A stretch of DNA of 64,000 bases, taken from positions 124,001 through 188,000 of the forward strand of contig NW_027096026.1 of assembly GCF_040115645.1 (NCBI RefSeq). The letters run 5' to 3'. The notes under the pieces are model-generated. The model was not told the origin of the DNA. It made no database searches and saw only the letters and a program-made list of their open reading frames with translations. Positions 25,169 through 36,080 of the stretch are shown one piece after another. The position numbers were made by a program, and so were the translations under genes. How positions within the stretch are numbered: position 1 is the first letter of the stretch; the number at the start of each line of letters is the position of its first letter. The DNA comes from Euwallacea fornicatus. Its lineage: Eukaryota; Arthropoda; Insecta; Coleoptera; Curculionidae.

Positions 25169-27984
25169 TCTCAAAGATCTTGTGGAGCTGATTAATTTGA
25201 CACTTCGTTTAAGAAACTTGGAGTTTGTTTGCCGAAGTTATCGAGCTTCGAAGTTTGAAATGTTACAAAAGTTGTGTGTTTGAGCACATAAAGTACTATT
25301 TTTCGTGGAAATGCAACAAGATGCAATCATGATTTGTTGTGACGTCTCAAAGATCTCGACGAGCTGATTAATTTGACACTTCGTTTAAGAAACTTGGTGA
25401 TCATTTGTCGAAGTTAACGAGCTTCGAAGTTTGAAATGTTACGAAAGTTGTGTGTTTGAGCACATAAAGTACTATTTTTCTTGGAAATGCAACAAGATGC
25501 AATTATCATTTGTTGTGACATCTCAAAGATCTCGACGAGCTGATTAATTTGACACTTCGTTTAAGAAACTTGGTGATCATTTGTCGAAGTTAACGAGCTT
25601 CCAAGTTTGAAATGTTACGAAAGTTGTGTGTTTGAGCACATAAAGTACTATTTTTCTTGGAAATGCAACAAGATGCAATTATCATTTGTTGTGACGTCTC
25701 AAAGATCTCGACGAGCTGATTAATTTGACACCTCGTTTAAGAAACTTGAAGTTTGTTTGCCGAAGTTATCGAGCTTCGAAATTTGAAATGTTACAAATGT
25801 TCTGTGTTTGAGCACATAAAGTACTATTTTTCTTGGAAATGCAACAAGATGCAATCATGATTTGTTGTGACGTCTCAAAGATCTCGACGAGCTGATTAAT
25901 TTGACACATCGTTTAAGAAACTTGGAGTTTGTTTGCCGAAGTTATCGAGCTTCGAAGTTTGAAATGTTACAAAAGTTGTGTGTTTGAGCACATAAAGTAC
26001 TATTTTTCTTGGAAATGCAACAAGATGCAATTATCATTTGTTGTGACGTCTCAAAGATCTCGACGAGCTGATTAATTTGACACTTCGTTTAAGAAACTTG
26101 GTGATCATTTGTCGAAGTTAACGAGCTTCGAAGTTTGAAATGTTACGAAAGTTGTGTGTTTGAGCACATAAAGTACTATTTTTCTTGGAAATGCAACAAG
26201 ATGCAATTATCATTTGTTGTGACATCTCAAAGATCTCGACGAGCTGATTAATTTGACACTTCGTTTAAGAAATTTGGTGATCATTTGTCGAAGTTATCGA
26301 GCTTCGAAGTTTGAAATGTTACAAAAGTTGTGTGTTTGAGCACATAAAGTACTATTTTTCTTGGAAATGCAACAAGATGCAATCATGATTTGTTGTGACG
26401 TCTCAAAGATCTTGTGGAGCTGATTAATTTGACACTTCGTTTAAGAAACTTGAAGTTTGTTTGCCGAAGTTATCGAGCTTCGAAATTTGAAATGTTACAA
26501 ATGTTCTGTGTTTGAGCACATAAAGTACTATTTTTCTTGGAAATGCAACAAGATGCAATCATGATTTGTTGTGACGTCTCAAAGATCTCGACGAGCTGAT
26601 TAATTTGACACATCGTATAAGAAACTTGGAGTTTGTTTGCCGAAGTTATCGAGCTTCGAAGTTTGAAATGTTACAAAAGTTGTGTGTTTGAGCACATAAA
26701 GTACTATTTTTCTTGGAAATGCAACAAGATGTAATCATGATTTGTTGTGACGTCTCAAAGATCTCGACGAGCTGATTAATTTGACACATCGTTTAAGAAA
26801 CTTGGAGTTTGTTTGCCGAAGTTATCGAGCTTCGAAGTTTGAAATGTTACAAAAGTTGTGTGTTTGAGCACATAAAGTACTATTTTTCTTGGAAATGCAA
26901 CAAGATGCAATCATGATTTGTTGTGACGTCTCAAAGATCTCGTGGAGCTGATTAATTTGACACTTCGTTTAAGAAACTTGGAGTTTGTTTGTCGAAGTTA
27001 TCGAGCTTCGAAATTCGAAATGTTACAAAAGTTGTGTGTTTGAGCACATAAAGTACTATTTTTCTTGGAAATGCAACAAGATGCAATTATCATTTGTTGT
27101 GACATCTCAAAGATCTCGACGAGCTGATTAATTTGACACTTCGTTTAAGAAACTTGGTGATCATTTGTCGAAGTTAACGAGCTTCGAAGTTTGAAATGTT
27201 ACGAAAGTTGTGTGTTTGAGCACATAAAGTACTATTTTTCTTGGAAATGCAACAAGATGCAATTATCATTTGTTGTGACATCTCAAAGATCTCGACGAGC
27301 AGATTAATTTGACACTTCGTTTAAGAAACTTGGTGATCATTTGTCGAAGTTAACGAGCTTCGAAGTTTGAAATGTTACGAAAGTTGTGTGTTTGAGCACA
27401 TAAAGTACTATTTTTCTGGGAAATGCAACAAGATGCAATTATCATTTGTTGTGACGTCTCAAAGATCTCGACGAGCTGATTAATTTGACACTTCGTTTAA
27501 GAAACTTGGTGATCATTTGTCGAAGTTAACGAGCTTCGAAGTTTGAAATGTTACGAAAGTTGTGTGTTTGAGCACATAAAGTACTATTTTTCTTGGAAAT
27601 GCAACAAGATGCAATCATGATTTCTTGTGACGTCTCAAAGATCTCGACGAGCTGATTAATTTGACACTTCGTTTAAGAAACTTGGAGTTTGTTTGTTGAA
27701 GTTATCGAGCTTCGAAATTTGAAATGTTACAAAAGTTGTGTGTTTGAGCACATAAAATACTATTTTTCTTGGAAATGCAACAAGATGCAATCATGATTTG
27801 TTGTGACGTCTCAAAGATCTCGTGGAGCTGATTAATGTGACACTTCGTTTAAGAAATTTGGTGATCATTTGTCGAAGTTAACGAGCTTCAAAGTTTGAAA
27901 TGTTACGAATGTTGTGTGTTTGAGCACATAAAGTACTATTTTTCTTGGAAATGCAACAAGATGCAATCATGATTTGTTGTGACG
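25169..27984 (+). repeat. HOR II copy 2, 13 monomers plus J K A
   Basis: Monomers 143-158 read L/C Da P Q n Da R L Nt n S Da T J K A. The first nine match 9857-11440 in type and order. The Nt monomer at 26577 ends with gatgtaatc, a tail that in copy 1 belongs to the Q at 12497, and the next monomers n S Da T match 12673-13376. Relative to copy 1, seven monomers (Da P N Db P P Q) are missing through an Nt/Q tail fusion. Confidence 0.8.
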
Positions 27985-28160
27985 TCTCAAAGATCTCGTG
28001 GAGCTGATTAATTTGACACTTCGTTTAAGAAACTTGGAGTTTGTTTGTCGAAGTTATCGAGCTTCGAAATTCGAAATGTTACAAAAGTTGTGTGTTTGAG
28101 CACATAAAGTACTATTTTTCTTGGAAATGCAACAAGATGCAATTATCATTTGTTGTGACA

Positions 28161-29216
28161 TCTCAAAGATCTCGACGAGCTGATTAATTTGACACTTCGT
28201 TTAAGAAACTTGGTGATCATTTGTCGAAGTTAACGAGCTTCCAAGTTTGAAATGTTACGAAAGTTGTGTGTTTGAGCACATAAAGTATTATTTTTCTTGG
28301 AAATGCAACAAGATGCAATCATGATTTGTTGTGACGTCTCAAAGATCTCGTAGAGCTGATTAATTTGACACTTCGTTTAAGAAACTTGGAGTTTGTTTGC
28401 CGAAGTTATCGAGCTTCGAAGTTTGAAATGTTACAAAAGTTGTGTGTTTGAGCACATAAAGTACTATTTTTCTTGGAAATGCAACAAGATGCAATTATCA
28501 TTTGTTGTGACATCTCAAAGATCTCGACGAGCTGATTAATTTGACACTTCGTTTAAGAAACTTGGAGTTTGTTTGCCGAAGTTATCGAGCTTCGAAGTTT
28601 GAAATGTTACAAAAGTTGTGTGTTTGAGCACATAAAGTACTATTTTTCTTGGAAATGCAACAAGATGCAATCATGATTTGTTGTGACGTCTCAAAGATCT
28701 CGACGAGCTGATTAATTTGACACTTCGTTTAAGAAACTTGGTGATCATTTGTCGAAGTTAACGAGCTTCGAAGTTTGAAATGTTACGAAAGTTGTGTGTT
28801 TGAGCACATAAAGTACTATTTTTCTTGGAAATGCAACAAGATGCAATTATCATTTGTTGTGACATCTCAAAGATCTCGACGAGCTGATTAATTTGACACT
28901 TCGTTTAAGAAACTTGGAGTTTGTTTGCCGAAGTTATCGAGCTTCGAAGTTTGAAATGTTACAAAAGTTGTGTGTTTGAGCACATAAAGTACTATTTTTC
29001 TCGGAAATGCAACAAAATGCAATCATGATTTGTTGTGACGTCTCAAAGATCTCGACGAGCTGATTAATTTGACACTTCGTTTAAGAAACTTGGAGTTTGT
29101 TTGCCGAAGTTATCGAGCTTCGAAGTTTGAAATGTTACAATAGTTGTGTGTTTGAGCACACAAAGTACTATTTTTCTTGGAAATGCAACAAGATGCAATC
29201 ATGATTTGTTGTGACG
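28161..29216 (+). repeat. Island duplication 1, first copy (6 monomers)
   Basis: Monomers 160-165: a P, a monomer with ctcgtagagc (A16), a beta monomer, a Da, a monomer with ctcgg and aaaatgcaatc, and one with acaatag and cacacaaag. The same six recur at 30625-31680, 14 monomers (2464 bp) downstream. The first copy has a private gtattattt at about 28287. Confidence 0.85.
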
Positions 29217-30624
29217 TCTCAAAGATCTCGTGGAGCTGATTAATTTGACACTTCGTTTAAGAAATTTGGTGATCATTTGCCAATGTTATCGAGATTCGAA
29301 TTTTTAAATGTTACGAAAGTTGTGTGTTTGATCACACAAAGTACTATTTTTCTCGGAAATGCAACAAGATGCAATCATGATTTGTTGTGACGTCTCAAAA
29401 ATCTCGTGGAGGTGATTAATTTGACACTTTGTTTAAGAAATTTGGTGATCATTTGCCGAAGTTACCGAGCATCGAAGTTTGAAATGTTACGAAAGTTGTG
29501 TGTTTGAGCACATAAAGTACTATTTTTCTTGGAAATGCAACAAGATGCAATCATGATTTGTTGTGACGTCTCAAAGATCTCGACGAGCTGATTAATTTGA
29601 CACTTCGTTTATGAAACTTGGAGTTTTTTTGCAGAAGTTATCGAGCTTCGAAGTTTGAAATGTTACTAAAGTTGTGTGTTTGAGCACACAAAGTACTAAT
29701 TTTCTCGGGAATGCAACAAGATGCAATCATGATTTGTTGTGACGTCTCAAAGATCTCGTGGAGCTGATTAATTTGACACTTCGTTTAAGAAATTTGGTGA
29801 TCATTTGCCGAAGTTATCGAGCTTCGAAGTTTGAAATGTTACAATAGTTGTGTGTTTGAGCACACAAAGTACTATTTTTCTTGGAAATGCAACAAAATGC
29901 AATCATGAATTGTCGTGATGTCTCAAAGATCTCGTGGAGCTGATTAATTTGACACCTCGTTTAAGAAACTTGGAGTTTGTTTGCCGAAGTTATCGAGCTT
30001 CGAAGTTTGAAATGTTACAAAAATTGTGTGTTTGAGCACATAAAGTACTATTTTTCTTGGAAATGCAACAAGATGCAATCATGATTTGTTGTGACGTCTC
30101 AAAGATCTCGACGAGCTGATTAATTTTACACCTCGTTTAAGAAACATGAAGTTTGTTTGACGAAGTTATCGAGCTTCGAAGTTTGAAATGTTACAAAAGT
30201 TGTGTGTTTGAACATATAAAGTACTATTTGTCTTGGAAATGCAACAAGATGCAATCATGATTTGTTGTGACGTCTCAAAAATCTCGTGGAGGTGATTAAT
30301 TTGACACCTCGTTTAAGAAACTTGAAGTTTGTTTGCCGAAGTTATCGAGCTTCGAAATTTGAAATGTTACAAATATTCTGTGTTTGAGCATATAAAGTAC
30401 TATTTGTCTTGGAAATGCAACAAGATGCAATCATGATTTGTTGTGACGTCTCAAAAATCTCGTGGAGGTGATTAATTTGACACTTTGTTTAAGAAATTTG
30501 GTGATCATTTGCCGAAGTTACCGAGCATCGAAGTTTGAAATGTTACGAAAGTTGTGTGTTTGAGCACATAAAGTACTATTTTTCTTGGAAATGCAACAAG
30601 ATGCAATTATCATTTGTTGTGACA
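29217..30624 (+). repeat. Island duplication 2, first copy (8 monomers)
   Basis: Monomers 166-173 carry gccaatgtt, then A79 with T38, then tttatgaaac with actaattttctcggg, then gaattgtcgtgatg, then acaaaaattg, then an F-like monomer with aaacatg, then aaatattctg with catataaag, then a second T38 monomer. The same series recurs at 32033-33440, offset 2816 bp (16 monomers). Confidence 0.8.
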
Positions 30625-31680
30625 TCTCAAAGATCTCGACGAGCTGATTAATTTGACACTTCGTTTAAGAAACTTGGTGATCATTTGTCGAAGTTAACGA
30701 GCTTCCAAGTTTGAAATGTTACGAAAGTTGTGTGTTTGAGCACATAAAGTACTATTTTTCTTGGAAATGCAACAAGATGCAATCATGATTTGTTGTGACG
30801 TCTCAAAGATCTCGTAGAGCTGATTAATTTGACACTTCGTTTAAGAAACTTGGAGTTTGTTTGCCGAAGTTATCGAGCTTCGAAGTTTGAAATGTTACAA
30901 AAGTTGTGTGTTTGAGCACATAAAGTACTATTTTTCTTGGAAATGCAACAAGATGCAATTATCATTTGTTGTGACATCTCAAAGATCTCGACGAGCTGAT
31001 TAATTTGACACTTCGTTTAAGAAACTTGGAGTTTGTTTGCCGAAGTTATCGAGCTTCGAAGTTTGAAATGTTACAAAAGTTGTGTGTTTGAGCACATAAA
31101 GTACTATTTTTCTTGGAAATGCAACAAGATGCAATCATGATTTGTTGTGACGTCTCAAAGATCTCGACGAGCTGATTAATTTGACACTTCGTTTAAGAAA
31201 CTTGGTGATCATTTGTCGAAGTTAACGAGCTTCGAAGTTTGAAATGTTACGAAAGTTGTGTGTTTGAGCACATAAAGTACTATTTTTCTTGGAAATGCAA
31301 CAAGATGCAATTATCATTTGTTGTGACATCTCAAAGATCTCGACGAGCTGATTAATTTGACACTTCGTTTAAGAAACTTGGAGTTTGTTTGCCGAAGTTA
31401 TCGAGCTTCGAAGTTTGAAATGTTACAAAAGTTGTGTGTTTGAGCACATAAAGTACTATTTTTCTCGGAAATGCAACAAAATGCAATCATGATTTGTTGT
31501 GACGTCTCAAAGATCTCGACGAGCTGATTAATTTGACACTTCGTTTAAGAAACTTGGAGTTTGTTTGCCGAAGTTATCGAGCTTCGAAGTTTGAAATGTT
31601 ACAATAGTTGTGTGTTTGAGCACACAAAGTACTATTTTTCTTGGAAATGCAACAAGATGCAATCATGATTTGTTGTGACG
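30625..31680 (+). repeat. Island duplication 1, second copy (6 monomers)
   Basis: Monomers 174-179 repeat 28161-29216 in order, including the rare ctcgtagagc monomer (30801) and the ctcgg/aaaatgc monomer (31329). After this copy the sequence goes into an F-like monomer with aaacatgaag (31681) and a Da before rejoining the second duplicated segment. Confidence 0.85.
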
Positions 31681-32032
31681 TCTCAAAGATCTCGACGAGC
31701 TGATTAATTTTACACCTCGTTTAAGAAACATGAAGTTTGTTTGACGAAGTTATCGAGCTTCGAAGTTTGAAATGTTACAAAAGTTGTGTGTTTGAACATA
31801 TAAAGTACTATTTGTCTTGGAAATGCAACAAGATGCAATCATGATTTGTTGTGACGTCTCAAAGATCTCGACGAGCTGATTAATTTGACACTTCGTTTAA
31901 GAAACTTGGTGATCATTTGTCGAAGTTAACGAGCTTCGAAGTTTGAAATGTTACGAAAGTTGTGTGTTTGAGCACATAAAGTACTATTTTTCTTGGAAAT
32001 GCAACAAGATGCAATTATCATTTGTTGTGACA

Positions 32033-33440
32033 TCTCAAAGATCTCGACGAGCTGATTAATTTGACACTTCGTTTAAGAAATTTGGTGATCATTTGCCAAT
32101 GTTATCGAGATTCGAATTTTGAAATGTTACGAAAGTTGTGTGTTTGATCACACAAAGTACTATTTTTCTCGGAAATGCAACAAGATGCAATCATGATTTG
32201 TTGTGACGTCTCAAAGATCTCGTGGAGCTGATTAATTCGACATATCGTTTATGAAATTTGGTGATCATTTGTCGAAGTTAACGAGCTTCAAAGTTTGAAA
32301 TGTTACGAAAGTTGTGTGTTTAAGCACATAAAGTACTATTTTTCTTGGAAATGCAACAAGATGCAATCATGATTTGTTGTGACGTCTCAAAGATCTCGAC
32401 GAGCTGATTAATTTGACACTTCGTTTATGAAACTTGGAGTTTTTTTGCAGAAGTTATCGAGCTTCGAAGTTTGAAATGTTACTAAAGTTGTGTGTTTGAG
32501 CACACAAAGTACTAATTTTCTCGGGAATGCAACAAGATGCAATCATGATTTGTTGTGACGTCTCAAAGATCTCGTGGAGCTGATTAATTTGACACTTCGT
32601 TTAAGAAATTTGGTGATCATTTGCCGAAGTTATCGAGCTTCGAAGTTTGAAATGTTACAATAGTTGTGTGTTTGAGCACACAAAGTACTATTTTTCTTGG
32701 AAATGCAACAAAATGCAATCATGAATTGTCGTGACGTCTCAAAGATCTCGTGGAGCTGATTAATTTGACACCTCGTTTAAGAAACTTGGAGTTTGTTTGC
32801 CGAAGTTATCGAGCTTCGAAGTTTGAAATGTTACAAAAATTGTGTGTTTGAGCACATAAAGTACTATTTTTCTTGGAAATGCAACAAGATGCAATCATGA
32901 TTTGTTGTGACGTCTCAAAGATCTCGACGAGCTGATTAATTTTACACCTCGTTTAAGAAACATGAAGTTTGTTTGACGAAGTTATCGAGCTTCGAAGTTT
33001 GAAATGTTACAAAAGTTGTGTGTTTGAACATATAAAGTACTATTTGTCTTGGAAATGCAACAAGATGCAATCATGATTTGTTGTGACGTCTCAAAAATCT
33101 CGTGGAGGTGATTAATTTGACACCTCGTTTAAGAAACTTGAAGTTTGTTTGCCGAAGTTATCGAGCTTCGAAATTTGAAATGTTACAAATATTCTGTGTT
33201 TGAGCATATAAAGTACTATTTGTCTTGGAAATGCAACAAGATGCAATCATGATTTGTTGTGACGTCTCAAAAATCTCGTGGAGGTGATTAATTTGACACT
33301 TTGTTTAAGAAATTTGGTGATCATTTGCCGAAGTTACCGAGCATCGAAGTTTGAAATGTTACGAAAGTTGTGTGTTTGAGCACATAAAGTACTATTTTTC
33401 TTGGAAATGCAACAAGATGCAATCATGATTTGTTGTGACG
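32033..33440 (+). repeat. Island duplication 2, second copy (8 monomers)
   Basis: Monomers 182-189 repeat 29217-30624 except at the second position (32209-32384). That monomer is an aberrant A-like copy with attcgacatatcg, tttatgaaattt and tttaagcac, in place of the T38 monomer. The gccaatgtt monomer reads gaattttgaaatg here but gaatttttaaatg at about 29298 in the first copy. Confidence 0.8.
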
Positions 33441-33792
33441 TCTCAAAGATCTCGTGGAGCTGATTAATTTGACACTTCGTTTAAGAAACTTGGAGTTTGT
33501 TTGTCGAAGTTATCGAGCTTAGAAATTCGAAATGTTACAAATGTTCTGTGTTTGAGCACATAAAGTACTATTTTTCTTGGAAATGCAACAAGATGCAATC
33601 ATGATTTGTTGTGACGTCTCAAAGATCTCGTGGAGCTGATTAATGTGACACTTCGTTTAAGAAATTTGGTGATCATTTGTCGAAGTTAACGAGCTTCAAA
33701 GTTTGAAATGTTACGAATGTTGTGTGTTTGAGCACATAAAGTACTATTTTTCTTGGAAATGCAACAAGATGCAATCATGATTTGTTGTGACG

Positions 33793-33968
33793 TCTCAAAG
33801 ATCTTGTGGAGCTGATTAATTTGAAACTTCGTTTAAGAAACTTGAAGTTTGTTTGCCGAAGTTATCGAGCTTCGAAATTTGAAATGTTACAAAAGTTGTG
33901 TGTTTGAACATATAAAGTACTATTTGTCTTGGAAATGCAACAAGATGCAATCATGATTTGTTGTGACG
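33793..33968 (+). repeat. Hybrid monomer L/F
   Basis: The front is L (T13, plus a gaaacttcg change also found in the L at 35729). The rear has the F markers A116/T119 (gaacatata) and G134 (tttgtc). The switch lies downstream of position 53, where L and F share the A53 state, and before 102. Confidence 0.75.
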
Positions 33969-35376
33969 TCTCAAAGATCTCGACGAGCTGATTAATTTGA
34001 CACATCGTTTAAGAAACTTGGAGTTTGTTTGCCGAAGTTATCGAGCTTCGAAGTTTGAAATGTTACAAAAGTTGTGTGTTTGAGCACATAAAGTACTATT
34101 TTTCTTGGAAATGCAACAAGATGCAATTATCATTTGTTGTGACGTCTCAAAGATCTCGACGAGCTGATTAATTTGACACCTCGTTTAAGAAACTTGAAGT
34201 TTGTTTGCCGAAGTTATCGAGCTTCGAAATTTGAAATGTTACAAATGTTCTGTGTTTGAGCACATAAAGTACTATTTTTCTTGGAAATGCAACAAGATGC
34301 AATCATGATTTGTTGTGACGTCTCAAAGATCTCGACGAGCTGATTAATTTGACACATCGTTTAAGAAACTTGGAGTTTGTTTGCCGAAGTTATCGAGCTT
34401 CGAAGTTTGAAATGTTACAAAAGTTGTGTGTTTGAGCACATAAAGTACTATTTTTCTTGGAAATGCAACAAGATGCAATCATGATTTGTTGTGACGTCTC
34501 AAAGATCTCGACGAGCTGATTAATTTGACACTTCGTTTAAGAAACTTGGTGATCATTTGTCGAAGTTAACGAGCTTCGAAGTTTGAAATGTTACGAAAGT
34601 TGTGTGTTTGAGCACATAAAGTACTATTTTTCTTGGAAATGCAACAAGATGCAATCATGATTTGTTGTGACGTCTCAAAAATCTCGTGGAAGTGATTAAT
34701 TTGACACTTCGTTTAAGAAATTTGGTGATCATTTGCCGAAGTTACCGAGCTTCGAAGTTTGAAATGTTACAAAAGTTGTGTGTTTGAGCACATAAAGTAC
34801 TATTTTTCTTGGAAATGCAACAAGATGCAATTATCATTTGTTGTGACATCTCAAAGATCTCGACGAGCTGATTAATTTGACACTTCGTTTAAGAAACTTG
34901 GAGTTTGTTTGTTGAAGTTATCGAGCTTCGAAATTTGAAATGTTACAAAAGTTGTGTGTTTGAGCACATAAAGTACTCTTTTTCTTGGAAATGCAACAAG
35001 ATGCAATCATGATTTGTTGTGACGTCTCAAAAATCTCGTGGAGGTGATTAATTTGACACTTCGTTTAAGAAATTTGGTGATCATTTGCCGAAGTTACCGA
35101 GCTTCGAATTTTGAAATGTTACAAAAGTTGTGTGTTTGAGCACATAAAGTACTATTTTTCTTGGAAATGCAACAAGATGCAATTATCATTTGTTTTGACA
35201 TCTCAAAGATCTCGACGAGCTGATTAATTTTACACCTCGTTTAAGAAACTTGAAGTTTGTTTGACGAAGTTATCGAGCTTCGAAATTTGAAATGTTACAA
35301 AAGTTGTGTGTTTGAACATATAAAGTACTATTTGTCTTGGAAATGCAACAAGATGCAATTATCATTTGTTGTGACA

Positions 35377-35552
35377 TCTCAAAGATCTCGACGAGCTGAT
35401 TAATTTGACACTTCGTTTAAGAAACTTGGAGTTTGTTTGTTGAAGTTATCGAGCTTCGAAATTCGAAATGTTACAAATGTTCTGTGTTTGAGCACATAAA
35501 GTACTATTTTTCTTGGAAATGCAACAAGATGCAATCATGATTTGTTGTGACG
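35377..35552 (+). repeat. Hybrid monomer G/S-L
   Basis: The front is G-like (ttgttgaag at 61-69). Then come C88 (aattcgaaatg), typical of S, and T102/C106 (aaatgttctg), typical of L or Q. It resembles the monomer at 33441-33616, which shares the C88 plus aaatgttctg rear, and like it is followed by A. Confidence 0.65.
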
Positions 35553-35904
35553 TCTCAAAGATCTCGTGGAGCTGATTAATGTGACACTTCGTTTAAGAAA
35601 TTTGGTGATCATTTGTCGAAGTTAACGAGCTTCAAAGTTTGAAATGTTACGAATGTTGTGTGTTTGAGCACATAAAGTACTATTTTTCTTGGAAATGCAA
35701 CAAGATGCAATCATGATTTGTTGTGACGTCTCAAAGATCTTGTGGAGCTGATTAATTTGAAACTTCGTTTAAGAAACTTGAAGTTTGTTTGCCGAAGTTA
35801 TCGAGCTTCGAAATTTGAAATGTTACAAATGTTCTGTGTTTGAGCACATAAAGTACTATTTTTCTTGGAAATGCAACAAGATGCAATCATGATTTGTTGT
35901 GACG

Positions 35905-36080
35905 TCTCAAAGATCTCGACGAGCTGATTAATTTGACACATCGTTTAAGAAACTTGGAGTTTGTTTGCCGAAGTTATCGAGCTTCGAAGTTTGAAATGTT
36001 ACAAAAGTTATGTGTTTGAGCACATAAAGTACTATTTTTCTTGGAAATGCAACAAGATGCAATCATGATTTGTTGTGTCG
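35905..36080 (+). repeat. Hybrid monomer N/B
   Basis: The front has A36 (cacatcg), as in N and n. The rear has the B-specific A106 (aagttatgtg) and T174 (gttgtgtcg). The following monomer is D-like with private changes cttagtgatc and aagttttgtg. Confidence 0.8.

Larger units (their letters stand above)
27985..33616 (+). repeat. Divergent island of the array, 32 monomers
   Basis: Monomers 159-190 are still 176 bp and in phase but carry substitutions rarely seen elsewhere: cacacaaag (C121), ctcggaaat (C138), acaatag (T101), actttg (T38), aaacatgaag, gccaatgttatcgagattc, and a run of seven t in ggagtttttttgc at about 29621. Substitutions per monomer look higher than in the flanks. It contains its own internal duplications (listed separately). 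It looks like an older, less homogenised segment, or one introduced from another array. Confidence 0.75.
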
